A stretch of 64,000 bases of DNA, taken from assembly GCA_913063325.1 (NCBI GenBank), contig CAJXYE010000004.1, forward strand, positions 1 through 64,000, written 5' to 3'. The DNA is from an uncultured Colwellia sp. (GTDB lineage: Bacteria > Pseudomonadota > Gammaproteobacteria > Enterobacterales > Alteromonadaceae). The first letter of the stretch is position 1. Each line of letters begins with the position of its first letter. The notes beneath the pieces are model-generated. The model ran no database searches. It saw only the letters and a list, made by a program, of their open reading frames with translations, and was not told the origin of the DNA. The position numbers and the translations under genes were made by a program. Shown here in pieces: positions 45,439 to 55,682 of the stretch.

Positions 45439-47382
45439 TTAAGAAGCTTTCTTGAGTGTCAGCTCGATATCACTTACCTGGTTACTCACATCGACCGAAA
45501 TTACATTTGATAATTGCTGTGAGCCACTGACTTCTTTATCGACATTGGCCATTGCTTGTTCAAAGGCGATGAAATGGCTACGTTGTCGAGTAATTTGCTC
45601 AAGGGTATTTTGAGCTACCGTGGCTGAGACTTGTGCTTGCCCTGAAACCGCTAAGGTAGTTTCTTGCAACTCGTCAGCAACAACACGCTGATTATTTGAT
45701 GCTTTTTCAATATCGTTAATAATGCTTTCAATCGAGTTACTAGCACCTTGTAACAAGTTTAAGCGTTGAGATATTTGTTTAAGTGATTCTTGGGTTTTAC
45801 CCGCCAATTGACGTACCTCATCAGCCACTACCGAGAAGCCTCGTCCATGTTCACCCGCCCTAGCAGCTTCAATGGCTGCATTAAGGGCAAGCAAGTTTGT
45901 TTGATCTGCGATAGCACTAATAACATCAACGATTGATGTTACCGACTCCACAGATTGAAATAGTGAGGTTATCGCTTTTTTACTCTGTTGTGCAGCCAGA
46001 TTAGTCGACTCACTTGCCGCGAGAACTTGTGATACATGATGTTGACTAACAACCATGGCTTCCTTAGTAGCTTCGGCATTATCAACCACTTGTCCTGATA
46101 GGGTATTTACCGTGTCGGTGGCCTCGCCTAGCGCTTCCATTATCTCTCTGGCACTTTGTACATGTTCACTTGTGCTATTTGAAGATTGATATATACGCTT
46201 TACTTGGCTTTCCATCGTGGTTAATGCTTTGGCTACTAGATCAAGTTGCTGGGCCTTATCTTTATCATCTTGAGCTAGTCGATTAACCATATAGTTAAAA
46301 CTGGCAGAAATTTCACCAAACTCCGTTCTCTTATCAATATTGAGTATATTATCGACCTTTCCTTGTTCCATTAATTGCACAAAACTATCACGTAGATTAC
46401 GCAGTGGACTTAGAATAACACTGCGCTGTAACCAATAATTACAGACTAAAAACAGTACTAAAAACACCAATAAACCGATAACAATGATATATAGCTGAGT
46501 ATTAATCTGGGCTTGCTCACGTGAAATATCGGCCTCACCTTCCATAATAGCTTTTTCAATATTACCCACTTGTTGTGCTAGTAATGCTAATCCCAAATGT
46601 CGCTGCTGCTGTTGGTTAATAGTATTTTCTAATTCACCTTGGTATCTATTAATCAGGGAATTAAGTTCATTCACAGCCTCAAGACTTAAGTCTTCCAAAT
46701 CATCACTATCTCCAAGCAAATCTTCGCCATCATCCTCATCGCTTTGCACAAAAATATCTAACGCTGGCTGATTAATAAAAAAATATTTTTCTTTCTGCAG
46801 CTCATTTATAATAGGGATTATTGATTGTTTATTTAGGAGCTTCTGACTAAATAGAGCCTCTCGAGCACTGACTAAGTCAGCAAGCAATTTACTCATAGTT
46901 TGCGTTTTAATTAAGTAGGTGAATTGTGCTGATGTTGATAAAACAAGCGTCTTTTGTGCATATTTCGCCAAGTCATTATTAATGGCAATCATATCCTGCT
47001 CACCATTACGCAATAAGGCTAATGGATCACCACTTAATTTACCCATAGCACGAAATTTTGTTTCAATATTATTGGCTAATTCTTTAGCTTGAACATCGAT
47101 TTTCGAAGAGAGTGTTTTAATATTTAAATGACGTGTTTTGGTGGTAATGCTAGCCAATTGTTGCTGCGCTTTATTTAATAAAGCGGCATCGCCTGTTTGC
47201 AAATATTTCACTATGGTGCGGTTAAACTGAATGGTCGTTAGCGAAATAAGCTCTTGATACCCCTCATATTGCAAACGACTTTTACTTAAAGATTCACCGA
47301 CGTGATACATGGTCGCTAAAAATATTGCCGCAAAAATACTGATAGCAGCAACGGACAAACGAGAGAAGCTCGAGACACGCAT
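45439..47382 (-). CDS. methyl-accepting chemotaxis protein
   Basis: The 647-aa receptor has a membrane helix near residues 9-27, a long periplasmic helical sensor (about 30-290), a second helix ([21 protein letters not shown], about 297-317), a HAMP region, and the cytoplasmic signalling hairpin with the highly conserved [23 protein letters not shown]. It transmits a signal to CheA/CheW. The sensor has an acidic patch [22 protein letters not shown] (in two parts) of unknown role. No che genes are nearby. The ligand is not predictable. Confidence 0.95.
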   Translation of the reverse strand: MRVSSFSRLSVAAISIFAAIFLATMYHVGESLSKSRLQYEGYQELISLTTIQFNRTIVKYLQTGDAALLNKAQQQLASITTKTRHLNIKTLSSKIDVQAKELANNIETKFRAMGKLSGDPLALLRNGEQDMIAINNDLAKYAQKTLVLSTSAQFTYLIKTQTMSKLLADLVSAREALFSQKLLNKQSIIPIINELQKEKYFFINQPALDIFVQSDEDDGEDLLGDSDDLEDLSLEAVNELNSLINRYQGELENTINQQQQRHLGLALLAQQVGNIEKAIMEGEADISREQAQINTQLYIIVIGLLVFLVLFLVCNYWLQRSVILSPLRNLRDSFVQLMEQGKVDNILNIDKRTEFGEISASFNYMVNRLAQDDKDKAQQLDLVAKALTTMESQVKRIYQSSNSTSEHVQSAREIMEALGEATDTVNTLSGQVVDNAEATKEAMVVSQHHVSQVLAASESTNLAAQQSKKAITSLFQSVESVTSIVDVISAIADQTNLLALNAAIEAARAGEHGRGFSVVADEVRQLAGKTQESLKQISQRLNLLQGASNSIESIINDIEKASNNQRVVADELQETTLAVSGQAQVSATVAQNTLEQITRQRSHFIAFEQAMANVDKEVSGSQQLSNVISVDVSNQVSDIELTLKKAS

Positions 47383-47493
47383 GAAGTAAGGCCTTTAAGT
47401 TAAGATTGATAACATAAAGGCAATAATTACGCATTAGCATGACAGTAAGGTTACATAAATGTGACAGTTTTATGTAACCTCTGAAAGATAATA

Positions 47494-48351
47494 CTAGCTG
47501 ATTGGTTTGGGAATGGCTTTTTTAACATAAACATCGAAGCGATTTTTCTTCATATTAATGCTCATCGATGGTTTTTTATCGGCCAGTGGTGGAGCATAGC
47601 TTGGTCGCTTAACTACAACACGATACTTAGCCAGCGCGAGCGCAGGGGCTAGTAAACCATCGGCATCAAGGTCTTCTCCAACAAGCGATTGAAAAATTCG
47701 CATTTCTTTTTTTACCGCAGCAGATTTTTCACGGTGTGGATACATAGGATCTAAATAGACAACATCGGGAGCATCAGCTAAATCCATTTCTGCTAATGAT
47801 GAACCGTGAATTAACTGCATGTTATTAGCAATATCAGCAACTTCATGATTTAATTTAGCACGCTCAATACCGTCATCTAAAAGCGCAGCAACAACAGGCA
47901 TTCGCTCTAATAAGGTAAGCCTACAACCAAGACCTGCCAACACAAAGGCATCTCTGCCAAGCCCTGCAGTGGCGTCTAATACGTGTGGAGTAAAACCGTG
48001 CTTTAATCCCACTGCTTTAGCAATATCTTGACCGCGGCCTCCGCCAAACTTACGCCGATGGGCGACGGCCCCCTCAACGAAGTCAACTTTGATAGCCCCT
48101 AACTTAGGTTCATCTAACTTGCAAAGCTCTAACGCGTGGTGATGCATTTGCAAAACGAATTCAAGTTGTGGCTGTTTATTAGCAGCGGCAACATCCCCTA
48201 AATAGTGAAACTGCCATTTTTTCGCAAGTCGTTTAGCATATTCACTATCAACACTATCTACATAACCAAGGGCGATGTTGTTTAAGTCTTCGCTGACAAT
48301 AGTTGGGCTCATTAGCTTCCTATATGCTTGTCTAATACCAATCGGACTCAT
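47494..48351 (-). CDS. rsmJ: 16S rRNA (guanine1516-N2)-methyltransferase RsmJ
   Basis: The protein methylates G1516 of 16S rRNA with SAM. Motifs include [36 protein letters not shown] (in parts: [11 protein letters not shown] then LLERMPV) and the target motif [15 protein letters not shown]. With the first ATG it is 285 aa, and with the internal ATG at 48312 (again MSP) 272 aa, closer to the E. coli 250. The start is therefore uncertain. The gene faces a degraded gene and repeat upstream. rsmJ is a known attachment gene for some Tn7-like elements, but none lies here. Confidence 0.93.
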   Translation of the reverse strand: MSPIGIRQAYRKLMSPTIVSEDLNNIALGYVDSVDSEYAKRLAKKWQFHYLGDVAAANKQPQLEFVLQMHHHALELCKLDEPKLGAIKVDFVEGAVAHRRKFGGGRGQDIAKAVGLKHGFTPHVLDATAGLGRDAFVLAGLGCRLTLLERMPVVAALLDDGIERAKLNHEVADIANNMQLIHGSSLAEMDLADAPDVVYLDPMYPHREKSAAVKKEMRIFQSLVGEDLDADGLLAPALALAKYRVVVKRPSYAPPLADKKPSMSINMKKNRFDVYVKKAIPKPIS

Positions 48352-48478
48352 TAATTGATCACTGAGCGAGAATTAAAAGGTTTAGAGGCAAGCCATTGAT
48401 TGAAGAGAATGGTATTTCCTTTTCAAAATCAATAACTCTGTATAAGCCTTTGCCTTTTATTAGGTACTCGCCCTTCTG

Positions 48479-48575
48479 GAGTTCATTAGCAAATTGATAA
48501 CTGCACAAAATGAATGAAATATAGAATAACTATGTTTAACTCATTTTGTTTGTTCTAAGCTCGCTAATGTAACTC
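48479..48575. repeat. 97-bp imperfect palindromic intergenic repeat, copy 2
   Basis: Outer arms GAGTTCATTAGC (48479-48490) and GCTAATGTAACTC (48563-48575) pair as in copy 1 (41-137), with the two changed positions in each arm compensating. The middle shares TGATAACTGCACAAAA and ATGAAATATAGAAT with copy 1. Confidence 0.7.
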
Positions 48576-48591
48576 TAAGTTGGTCAATTAA

Positions 48592-48764
48592 TTAATCCGT
48601 TTGGTATAATAAAGACAAGGTTTTGTGATTTGACTTTAAAATATTGTCTTCATTATAAAAGCCATGGCCTTCTTTGTCTTTCACTAACCACTCAAATGGG
48701 TAGTTAATTTCTTCTAAAGAGACTTTTAACGCTTCTGCGTGTTTAATAGGGCACGTTCATCATC
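48592..48764 (-). pseudogene. C-terminal remnant of an S9-family (prolyl oligopeptidase-like) peptidase
   Basis: On the minus strand the fragment reads DDER, then after a one-base loss HAEALKVSLEEINYPFEWLVKDKEGHGFYNE and ends QTD-stop at 48592. The H in EGHGFYNE corresponds to the catalytic His region of dipeptidyl/acylaminoacyl peptidases. The rest of the gene is missing and the frame is broken between 48741 and 48753, so this is a decayed end of a lost gene. Confidence 0.7.
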
Positions 48765-48874
48765 TTAATAACGTTATCGCACTCTCATAAAATATAAACA
48801 CTTGCTCCATTGATAGTGCAAAGAGATAATAGAAAAATCATCATTAAGTAAAATTTTCGCTCATAGGAAAAGCC

Positions 48875-49573
48875 TTGTCATTATCAGATACCGTGAATAA
48901 ACACCTAAAGATATCGAGTCCACAACTTTGTGCCGTGACTTTATTAGGTAATTTAGTAGCAACGCCAGATATTCGTTACCGTGCTAATCCTGCAACAGCG
49001 GTCACTGAAATTGTTTTGGCTACGTCTAATAAATGGTTAGATAAAAAAACTAATCAATATAAAGAGTGGACTAGCTACCATCATGTGAAAGTAGAAGGGG
49101 AATTAGTCGAGCAAGCCTTGTTGCATGCCAACAAAGGAGATATTATTTTACTGCATGGTTACCTAAGTAATATTAAACCGAAAGCAACTGATAAGAATAC
49201 TAACCACCCTGGCATTGTTCACGCCAACTTCGTACAAAAATTTAGTAAAGGTTATACTCAAGCAATTAACCAAATTCATTGTAGTGCTCAATTAACATCA
49301 AAACCAAAGCTGATGTTAACCGAACACAATAAGCATATTACTCAAGCCAATATACTTATTAATCAGCATATTTATAATACCGACAAACAAGCATGGCAAA
49401 CAATTACAGTAGAACGCGCTATCCATGTTTGGGGGAAACAAGCGCAATCTTTAGCTGAAGATGGTGATATTGGCGATGAACTGATGTTAGAAGGAAAATT
49501 AAGCTACACCAGTGGAGCTAACAAAGATCAATTTATCGAAGCAAAAAACGTACATTTATTTAAAGCTTCTTGA
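48875..49573 (+). CDS. SSB-like protein with two OB-fold domains
   Basis: The 232-aa protein starts at TTG 48875 with AGGA seven bases upstream. Residues about 15-120 form a PriB/SSB-type OB domain (VTLLGNLVATPDIRYRA...TSYHHVKVEGELVEQA), and residues about 130-230 form a second, diverged one (NQIHCSAQLTSKPK...AIHVWGKQAQSLAEDG). There is no acidic DDDIPF-type C-terminal tail, so it does not look like the housekeeping SSB. It may be a lineage-specific paralog acting in replication restart, recombination or DNA uptake. It is followed by the propeller-membrane protein gene after about 50 bp. Confidence 0.8.
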   Translation: MSLSDTVNKHLKISSPQLCAVTLLGNLVATPDIRYRANPATAVTEIVLATSNKWLDKKTNQYKEWTSYHHVKVEGELVEQALLHANKGDIILLHGYLSNIKPKATDKNTNHPGIVHANFVQKFSKGYTQAINQIHCSAQLTSKPKLMLTEHNKHITQANILINQHIYNTDKQAWQTITVERAIHVWGKQAQSLAEDGDIGDELMLEGKLSYTSGANKDQFIEAKNVHLFKAS

Positions 49574-49620
49574 GAATAAATAACAGATAGAAAACACTGA
49601 ACTATGAATGGCTCAATTTA

Positions 49621-51774
49621 ATGCTTACCGTAAAAAACACGCTTTTTTTTATTCTTTCCTTATGTTTGCTGGTCACCAGTAGCGTTAGTAGTGCCAGTAA
49701 AGAAAGTCAATATATATTGCAAAAAATAGCACAAGCTCCGCAACAGGCAATTGGAAAAAGTCAGTGGCTACTATTACGCGAGCAGCCAGGTAATAGTCAG
49801 TATTATTACCTGGCAAATAAAGCAGGAAAAATTTATCAGCTGGAACAAGATAGACCCGATAACACCACACTGTTAGTAGATTTACAGCAGGTATTTACTG
49901 AAAATCCACTCTTACAGCTCACGGCATTCACATTACACCCTAGCTTCTCAATACGTGATCAGGTGGGTTTTGGCACCTTTTATACTGCGCATATTGAAAA
50001 ACCGACTAACAATAACCAAACAAAGCGTTTAGAAGATTTAACCGTCACAATACCGCTTGATTTTGATGCTGTATTGACCGAATGGCAGTTAAACCCCAAT
50101 AAAGAAATTGATTTATCAAGCCAACGAGAAGTGCTAAGGGTAGCGACTCCCTCGGCTCAAAGTGGCATTCGCCAATTATCCTTTAATCCTTACAGTAAAT
50201 CATGGCATGAGAACTTTGCACAATTATATATCTCACTATCCCAGAGTCCAAAACTGAAAAAACATCCGTTATATTCAGGTGCTATCTTACGCATTCACCC
50301 ACAGCAAAAGGCCAAGCAAAGCTATACCGTGCCTCATGAAAACCCGTATTACGCCAATAGAGAAATTGAACAAACACTTTATCTATTTGGCGCAGGACAA
50401 ATAGAACAATTTATTTGGCCCAATAAGTACTCCACTAAGTTATTGATATCACACCAGTACGGCTTTAACACCTCATTAAAGCATTGGTTATCTTTTAGTG
50501 TTGGCGGTGAAGATTGGCGACAGCATGAGCCGAAAGAATATTTATATCAGCACACCTCAGCAGCCAATAGTTTATTAGTGTATAGGGGGCAAAATGCACC
50601 TAATTTACGTAACAAGTTATTAATGTTGATGCAAAAGAATCAGCAATGGCAGCTCAACTCTTTATCTAGTGAGATTAGTTTTGATACGACAGATGTTTCT
50701 CAGCAACAGGCACTTTCGTCACCCGTAATTGAATGGCCATTAAGTCAACCCGTATTACAGGCAAAACACTTAACCCTCTACCGTGATAATCGTGGAGAAT
50801 TGTTGTTTTTCAATGAAGATAGCGGCGCTATATATCAGTTATTTCAGCAAGACGTTACTCTTGGTTCACAAGCAAGTGAAAATAGTAGCTTAATCGACAT
50901 CAATTCACTCATCATTATGCTGCTTTTTTTACTTGGTTTTTATATTGTCTATCGCATTTTAATTTATCAAAATTCAGCTAAATCCATAGTACGTAGAGAG
51001 TTTTCTAACTTAACCTTAACTAAGGATAAATTATCGATAAACCTATTTAGACGCCACCAGCATGAAGCAGAAAAAGTTATTGCGCTGGCTGATGTTAAGC
51101 AATGTCAAATCATGCTTGGTGATTTAGTCATTACGACAATTAATACGACGTTAGGCCATGGTTTTAACGAACAGCAAGAGCAATCGTTACGCGAAATATG
51201 CCGCGTCGAAAAAATTGAAAAAATGATTGATAGAAAGGTTCGTCGTATTAATTTAGTACTCAACACTAAAGATAAAGCAAAACATATTGTTTGTTTATAT
51301 TTTCGAAAAGGCAGCGATAGAATAACCAAAAAGAGTTACTTTGAAGTGGTCGATGATATTATCGATTGGTGCTGGTTTATTGCCCAAGAAATAAATATTA
51401 ACCAAACGGGTGAGCGCCCATTAAAGCCTAAAGTAACGGCAGGTGACATTGTATTAACTGGAAAAAATTACCTTGATGATACACCGCTTCATGCTCAAGC
51501 GGCGAGTATTCGACCCGCAACTCACCTTTCGAAAATAAGTGATGTTATCGAACCTAATAAAGAAGAAGAAATTCCCTTGACAGGGAAAACGAATAATAAG
51601 GGCACATCACTTACCCCAGATAACACAGCGACTATAACGTCAGTTAAAGTCGAAACGGAGCTAGTGAATGCATTAGAAAAATTAGTTGAGCTACAGCAAC
51701 AAGGCTTCTTAACTACTGATGAATTTGAGTTGGCAAAAGCCAAGTTATTAACTAGTTTAAATCAAATAGAGTAA
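49621..51774 (+). CDS. propeller-like exported domain plus membrane anchor and SHOCT tail
   Basis: The 717-aa protein begins with a signal peptide (NTLFFILSLCLLVTSSVSSAS). A large external domain (about 25-420) resembles the glucose/sorbosone dehydrogenase beta-propeller (LTAFTLHPSFS, GIRQLSFNPYSK, YSGAILRIHP). Then comes a membrane helix (SLIIMLLFLLGFYIVYRI, about 433-450), a cytoplasmic part, and a SHOCT-like end LVELQQQGFLTTDEFELAKAKLL. Catalytic residues of sugar dehydrogenases are not obvious. The role is unknown. It starts a unit with the VTT protein gene, 2 bp downstream. Confidence 0.72.
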   Translation: MLTVKNTLFFILSLCLLVTSSVSSASKESQYILQKIAQAPQQAIGKSQWLLLREQPGNSQYYYLANKAGKIYQLEQDRPDNTTLLVDLQQVFTENPLLQLTAFTLHPSFSIRDQVGFGTFYTAHIEKPTNNNQTKRLEDLTVTIPLDFDAVLTEWQLNPNKEIDLSSQREVLRVATPSAQSGIRQLSFNPYSKSWHENFAQLYISLSQSPKLKKHPLYSGAILRIHPQQKAKQSYTVPHENPYYANREIEQTLYLFGAGQIEQFIWPNKYSTKLLISHQYGFNTSLKHWLSFSVGGEDWRQHEPKEYLYQHTSAANSLLVYRGQNAPNLRNKLLMLMQKNQQWQLNSLSSEISFDTTDVSQQQALSSPVIEWPLSQPVLQAKHLTLYRDNRGELLFFNEDSGAIYQLFQQDVTLGSQASENSSLIDINSLIIMLLFLLGFYIVYRILIYQNSAKSIVRREFSNLTLTKDKLSINLFRRHQHEAEKVIALADVKQCQIMLGDLVITTINTTLGHGFNEQQEQSLREICRVEKIEKMIDRKVRRINLVLNTKDKAKHIVCLYFRKGSDRITKKSYFEVVDDIIDWCWFIAQEININQTGERPLKPKVTAGDIVLTGKNYLDDTPLHAQAASIRPATHLSKISDVIEPNKEEEIPLTGKTNNKGTSLTPDNTATITSVKVETELVNALEKLVELQQQGFLTTDEFELAKAKLLTSLNQIE

Positions 51775-51776
51775 TC

Positions 51777-52511
51777 ATGATTTCATCATTTTTATCCCAC
51801 GCAAGTACGATTAGACTGCTGGCGAGTATGATCATTATGGTTCTGCTCGCAACGGGACTATATCAATGGTTAATGCATACGCCAACACCTGTTGCAACAT
51901 TGACAATAACAACAGAAGCAGGCTTTAGTTTAAGTGACTGGACAATTGGCTTAGTTGAAAAACTTGATTGGCAAGCAAAAGGAAGCTCGCAGACTTTTAA
52001 TACGCTATTACTGTTCATTTTTTTATCGCTAGCCACCAGTATTGGCTTACCCAGACAAATTGCCGCTTTAGTGGCAGGTATTAACTTAGGTGCTTTTATC
52101 GGCGTGATGGTTGCCACATTAGCAGCAACACTCGGTTGTTTAATTACCTTTAGTGTTGCTCGTTATTTTTTAAGCGCTAAAATCACCAGAAAATATCCAA
52201 ATCAACTAACAAAACTATCCGAATTTCTTGGCGAACGAACATTCTTAAAAGCTATCGTTATCCGAATATTACCGCTGGGCAGTAATTTTATAACCAATAT
52301 TATTGCTGGCGTTAGTAAGGTATCAATGCCGGCTTATGTTGGCGGATCTTTTGTCGGTTTTATCCCACAAATGATCATCTTTTCACTTGCTGGCAGTGGC
52401 ATACGTTTAGGCGCGAAAAATGAATTAATGGCTAGCGCAATTTTATTTGTCATCGCCCTTTTACTTACTATTTACTTAGTAAAAAAACACAGAACAACAA
52501 TAAGAGAATAG
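51777..52511 (+). CDS. VTT-domain (TVP38/TMEM64, DedA-like) membrane protein
   Basis: The 244-aa protein has a first helix (LLASMIIMVLLATGLYQWL) and a VTT domain with SLATSIGLPRQIAALVAGINLGAFIGVMVATLAATLGC (in parts), LPLGSNFITNIIAGVSKVSMPAYVGGSFVGFIPQM and further helices. The family is proposed to move lipids or act as scramblase-like transporters in the inner membrane. It lies 2 bp after the propeller gene, so both are probably one transcript. Substrate not known. Confidence 0.85.
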   Translation: MISSFLSHASTIRLLASMIIMVLLATGLYQWLMHTPTPVATLTITTEAGFSLSDWTIGLVEKLDWQAKGSSQTFNTLLLFIFLSLATSIGLPRQIAALVAGINLGAFIGVMVATLAATLGCLITFSVARYFLSAKITRKYPNQLTKLSEFLGERTFLKAIVIRILPLGSNFITNIIAGVSKVSMPAYVGGSFVGFIPQMIIFSLAGSGIRLGAKNELMASAILFVIALLLTIYLVKKHRTTIRE

Positions 52512-52539
52512 TAAAATATTACCTAACGATTATTGAGTA

Positions 52540-53013
52540 TTATAAAAGTAAGCTTTGCGCAATTTTATGGTAAACATCCGCAGCTTCAACTAGGGATTTA
52601 GCCGTAAGATTTTCAACACTATAAACTTCAGTAGTCACGCCATATTTTTCGCGAACTTTTCGCAACAATAAATCAAAGTCACCATCGCCTGAAAGCAATA
52701 TCACCGTATCAACCTCAGCAGCCGCTTCCATGATATCGATAGTGATACCAACATCCCAATCGCCTTTAGCCGAACCATCTCGTCGTTGAATATACGGCTT
52801 TAACTTAACGTCAAAACCGATATGTCTCAGTGCTTTTTGAAATTTATGTTGTTGATCATCGCTACGCTGTATAGCGTAAGCATTAGCAAATACGATATCA
52901 CCTTGTGCCATCAATTCTTGCCATAATAAGCGGTAGTTAAATTGCTTGGCAAAAGTATCTCTCGTGGTGTAATAAATATTTTGTACATCAACAAACACAG
53001 CTATCTTTTTCAA
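52540..53013 (-). CDS. NYN-domain (LabA-like) putative RNase
   Basis: The 157-aa protein has the PIN-like NYN signature: FVDVQNIYYTTRD with Asp9 near the N-terminus, DWDVGITIDIMEAA and LLSGDGDFDLLLRKVRE, giving the acidic metal-binding site of a nuclease. Related LabA/YacP proteins cut RNA. Length is typical. It stands alone between the VTT gene and plsB, on the opposite strand from both. Confidence 0.9.
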   Translation of the reverse strand: MKKIAVFVDVQNIYYTTRDTFAKQFNYRLLWQELMAQGDIVFANAYAIQRSDDQQHKFQKALRHIGFDVKLKPYIQRRDGSAKGDWDVGITIDIMEAAAEVDTVILLSGDGDFDLLLRKVREKYGVTTEVYSVENLTAKSLVEAADVYHKIAQSLLL

Positions 53014-53152
53014 TGTGAACTCCTGATATTAAAAGCATTTAATGTACTGCCTTCAGTGTGCTACCAGTTTACCTACAAACCAAGACAATTTTAACTAATG
53101 ATGCTAAAATCCATTTTTTATAGCTGTTTATGACTAATCCGAGCGATACAAC

Positions 53153-55588
53153 ATGTTGGCTTTACGTTCTTTTTTCTATTTATTATTAAAATTTCCCCTT
53201 AAGTTACTGGTCCGTTGTAAAATCATCACAGACAGCCAGAGCATAACTGAACAGCCAAGCAAGCCAATTTTTTACATTGTTCGTCATCAATCGGCATCTG
53301 ATCTTTTAACTTTGCAAAGTGCCTGTAAAAAACAGAACCTACCAGACCCCCTTGGACAAGTGACCATTAACGGTGAAAGCTTTAATCGCACCTTATGCTT
53401 GTCAAAATCAACACCACTTTTTACCTGGCGAAAAGCCAGTAATACCACAGCCACAGCCCAAGGTGTTGAGTTATTAAAGCAACATGCTATTGATGAAAAT
53501 CTGGATGCTAAATTAATTCCAGCTAATTTGATTTGGGGCAGAACGCCAACTAAAGAACGTAAAAACCTCAATATAGGTACCTTGTTAGCAGATCAAGAAT
53601 CACCTAATTGGTTACGTAAATTCTTCATTGTATTATTTTTAGGTCGCGATACCTTAGTGCGTTTTAGCGAAGCTTTTTCTTTTCGTGATATATCAGACAA
53701 CCATGGTAATGATGAAGTCGCAGCCCATAAATTTTTACGGGTTGCTCGCTTTCATTTTCATCGCCAAACCATTGCAGCGAAAGGCCCTAGGTTAATGCAT
53801 CGTAAGCAAATGTTTACCGCTTTATTTGCCAATCCTTCAATCAAGCGAATGATCAGCGATGAAGCAAAAAGTAAAAAAGTTTCCGAAGCTGAAATAAAGA
53901 AACAAGCACTCGCTATCATGAATGAAGTTGCGGGTGACTACAGCGTTTCTTGGGTTCGTTTTGGTGAAATTATTTTGCACTGGTTATGGAAGCGATTATA
54001 CAGCGCTATTAATGTCAGTAACGCCAAGGTAATGCGAAAATTAGCACAAGATGGCCATGAGATCATTTATGTACCTTGTCATCGTAGCCATATGGATTAC
54101 TTGCTACTTTCTTATGTTCTTTTACAAGAAGGTTTAGTAATGCCACGCATTGCGGCGGGCATTAATTTAAATTTTTGGCCTGCTGGCACTGTTTTTAGAA
54201 AAGGTGGAGCATTCTTCATTCGTCGTAGCTTTGGTGGTAATCGTTTATATTCCACCATTTTCCGTGAATATCTAGGGCTATTATTTGAACGTGGTTATAG
54301 CGTTAAATACTACACCGAGGGTGGCCGTAGCCGTACTGGTAGAGTGCTATCGCCTAAAACAGGCATGTTAGCAATGACCATTCAAAGCTTACTTCGCGGT
54401 ATTGATAGACCACTCACCTTAGTACCCGTGTATATGGGCTATGAGCACGTAATGGAAGTAGGTACTTACCATAAAGAATTAAGTGGTAGCGAGAAAAAAA
54501 GTGAATCAATGTTTGGCGTATTAAAAGCCATTAAGAGTTTACGTAACTATGGTAATGGTTATGTAAACTTTGGTGAGCCAATGAACATTAATGAATTTTT
54601 AAATAAACAAGTACCTGATTGGAAAGACTCAATAGACCCTATTGATCCACAAAAGCCCTCTTGGTTGACCCCTACGGTTAATGTGCTTGCTGGACAAGTA
54701 ATGGAGAACATTAACAAAAGCGCTGCGTTAAACGGTGTTGCGCTAATCGCACTGATCTTGCATGCAAGTAAAAATAAAGCCTTGTCTAAACGTGAGTTAG
54801 AAGCACAGCTCGATTTCTTTTTAAACTTACAACGCCAAGCACCGTTTAGTGAACAACTCACTATTCCAGAAGAGACAGGTGCAGAGTTATTAACACATGT
54901 AATTTCGCTCAATAAGGTCACGATCACAGAAGATAGCTTTGGCAGCCTAGTATCACTGTCTGAAACTGCTAATTTGGAAATGCGCTATTACCGCAATAAT
55001 ATTTTACACACCTATGTTGTACCTGCCTTAATTTGTCGGATACTTGATAAGCACAGTAAAATTAATCAAGACGAGTTAGTGTCCAAAGTTTATCAGTTAA
55101 CGGCATTATTAAAAGAAGACTTATACCTATATCAAAATAGCGAACAAGTTCAGCAACAAACTATACAGATACTTAGCGTACTGCAAACAATGGATATTGC
55201 TAAACAAAGTAAAGCCGGCTTTTGGTCACTCACAGATGATGGCGAGCTACTTAGCCAAGTTCACGCTATGGCAGAGTGCATTGATGAGAGTTTGCAACGA
55301 CTTGCCATCATTACGTCATTAACAAGCCGCTTAGAGCCTTTAAGTAAACGTGATTTAGAAACCAAGGTAGTCGCGATTGCTAAACGTTTATCCGTTTTAA
55401 ACAATATTAACGCCCCTGAATTTATCGACAAACGTGCTCAATCGACGTTAATCGCTACTATTCGTGAGCAAGGCTATATTGAAATGAATGATGATGGTTT
55501 GCTTGTTACCAGTGACAGCATGGCAGACATAAAAGCTACCGTTATTAATTTGGTTGATATTGAAGTGCTGCAAAGCATCGCTCGTTAA
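53153..55588 (+). CDS. plsB: glycerol-3-phosphate 1-O-acyltransferase
   Basis: PlsB acylates sn-glycerol-3-phosphate with acyl-ACP or acyl-CoA, the first step of phospholipid synthesis, at the inner membrane. The four acyltransferase blocks are clear: HRSHMDYLLLSY (HX4D), GAFFIRRSFGGNRLYS, YYTEGGRSRTGR and LVPVYMGYEHVME. At 811 aa it equals the E. coli protein (807). It is divergent from the NYN gene. No strong ribosome site precedes the ATG. Confidence 0.97.
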   Translation: MLALRSFFYLLLKFPLKLLVRCKIITDSQSITEQPSKPIFYIVRHQSASDLLTLQSACKKQNLPDPLGQVTINGESFNRTLCLSKSTPLFTWRKASNTTATAQGVELLKQHAIDENLDAKLIPANLIWGRTPTKERKNLNIGTLLADQESPNWLRKFFIVLFLGRDTLVRFSEAFSFRDISDNHGNDEVAAHKFLRVARFHFHRQTIAAKGPRLMHRKQMFTALFANPSIKRMISDEAKSKKVSEAEIKKQALAIMNEVAGDYSVSWVRFGEIILHWLWKRLYSAINVSNAKVMRKLAQDGHEIIYVPCHRSHMDYLLLSYVLLQEGLVMPRIAAGINLNFWPAGTVFRKGGAFFIRRSFGGNRLYSTIFREYLGLLFERGYSVKYYTEGGRSRTGRVLSPKTGMLAMTIQSLLRGIDRPLTLVPVYMGYEHVMEVGTYHKELSGSEKKSESMFGVLKAIKSLRNYGNGYVNFGEPMNINEFLNKQVPDWKDSIDPIDPQKPSWLTPTVNVLAGQVMENINKSAALNGVALIALILHASKNKALSKRELEAQLDFFLNLQRQAPFSEQLTIPEETGAELLTHVISLNKVTITEDSFGSLVSLSETANLEMRYYRNNILHTYVVPALICRILDKHSKINQDELVSKVYQLTALLKEDLYLYQNSEQVQQQTIQILSVLQTMDIAKQSKAGFWSLTDDGELLSQVHAMAECIDESLQRLAIITSLTSRLEPLSKRDLETKVVAIAKRLSVLNNINAPEFIDKRAQSTLIATIREQGYIEMNDDGLLVTSDSMADIKATVINLVDIEVLQSIAR

Positions 55589-55682
55589 AAGCTTGACAAC
55601 TTTAACCACTAATGTATTGAACCCATGATGTTTTTCTTGGTCTATAGCTTTACTTATTGAAGTTAAAAGAACTGAATATACC

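Larger units (their letters stand above)
48352..48874. other. intergenic region with repeat copy and peptidase remnant
   Basis: No intact gene is present. It carries the second 97-bp palindromic repeat (48479-48575), an S9 peptidase fragment (48592-48764) and the upstream region of the SSB-like gene with AGGA before its TTG start. Confidence 0.6.

Noticed and set aside
47494-48351. rsmJ as an occupied Tn7-like attachment site
   Set aside because: rsmJ is a known target for some elements, but no tns genes or end-like repeats lie next to it here.
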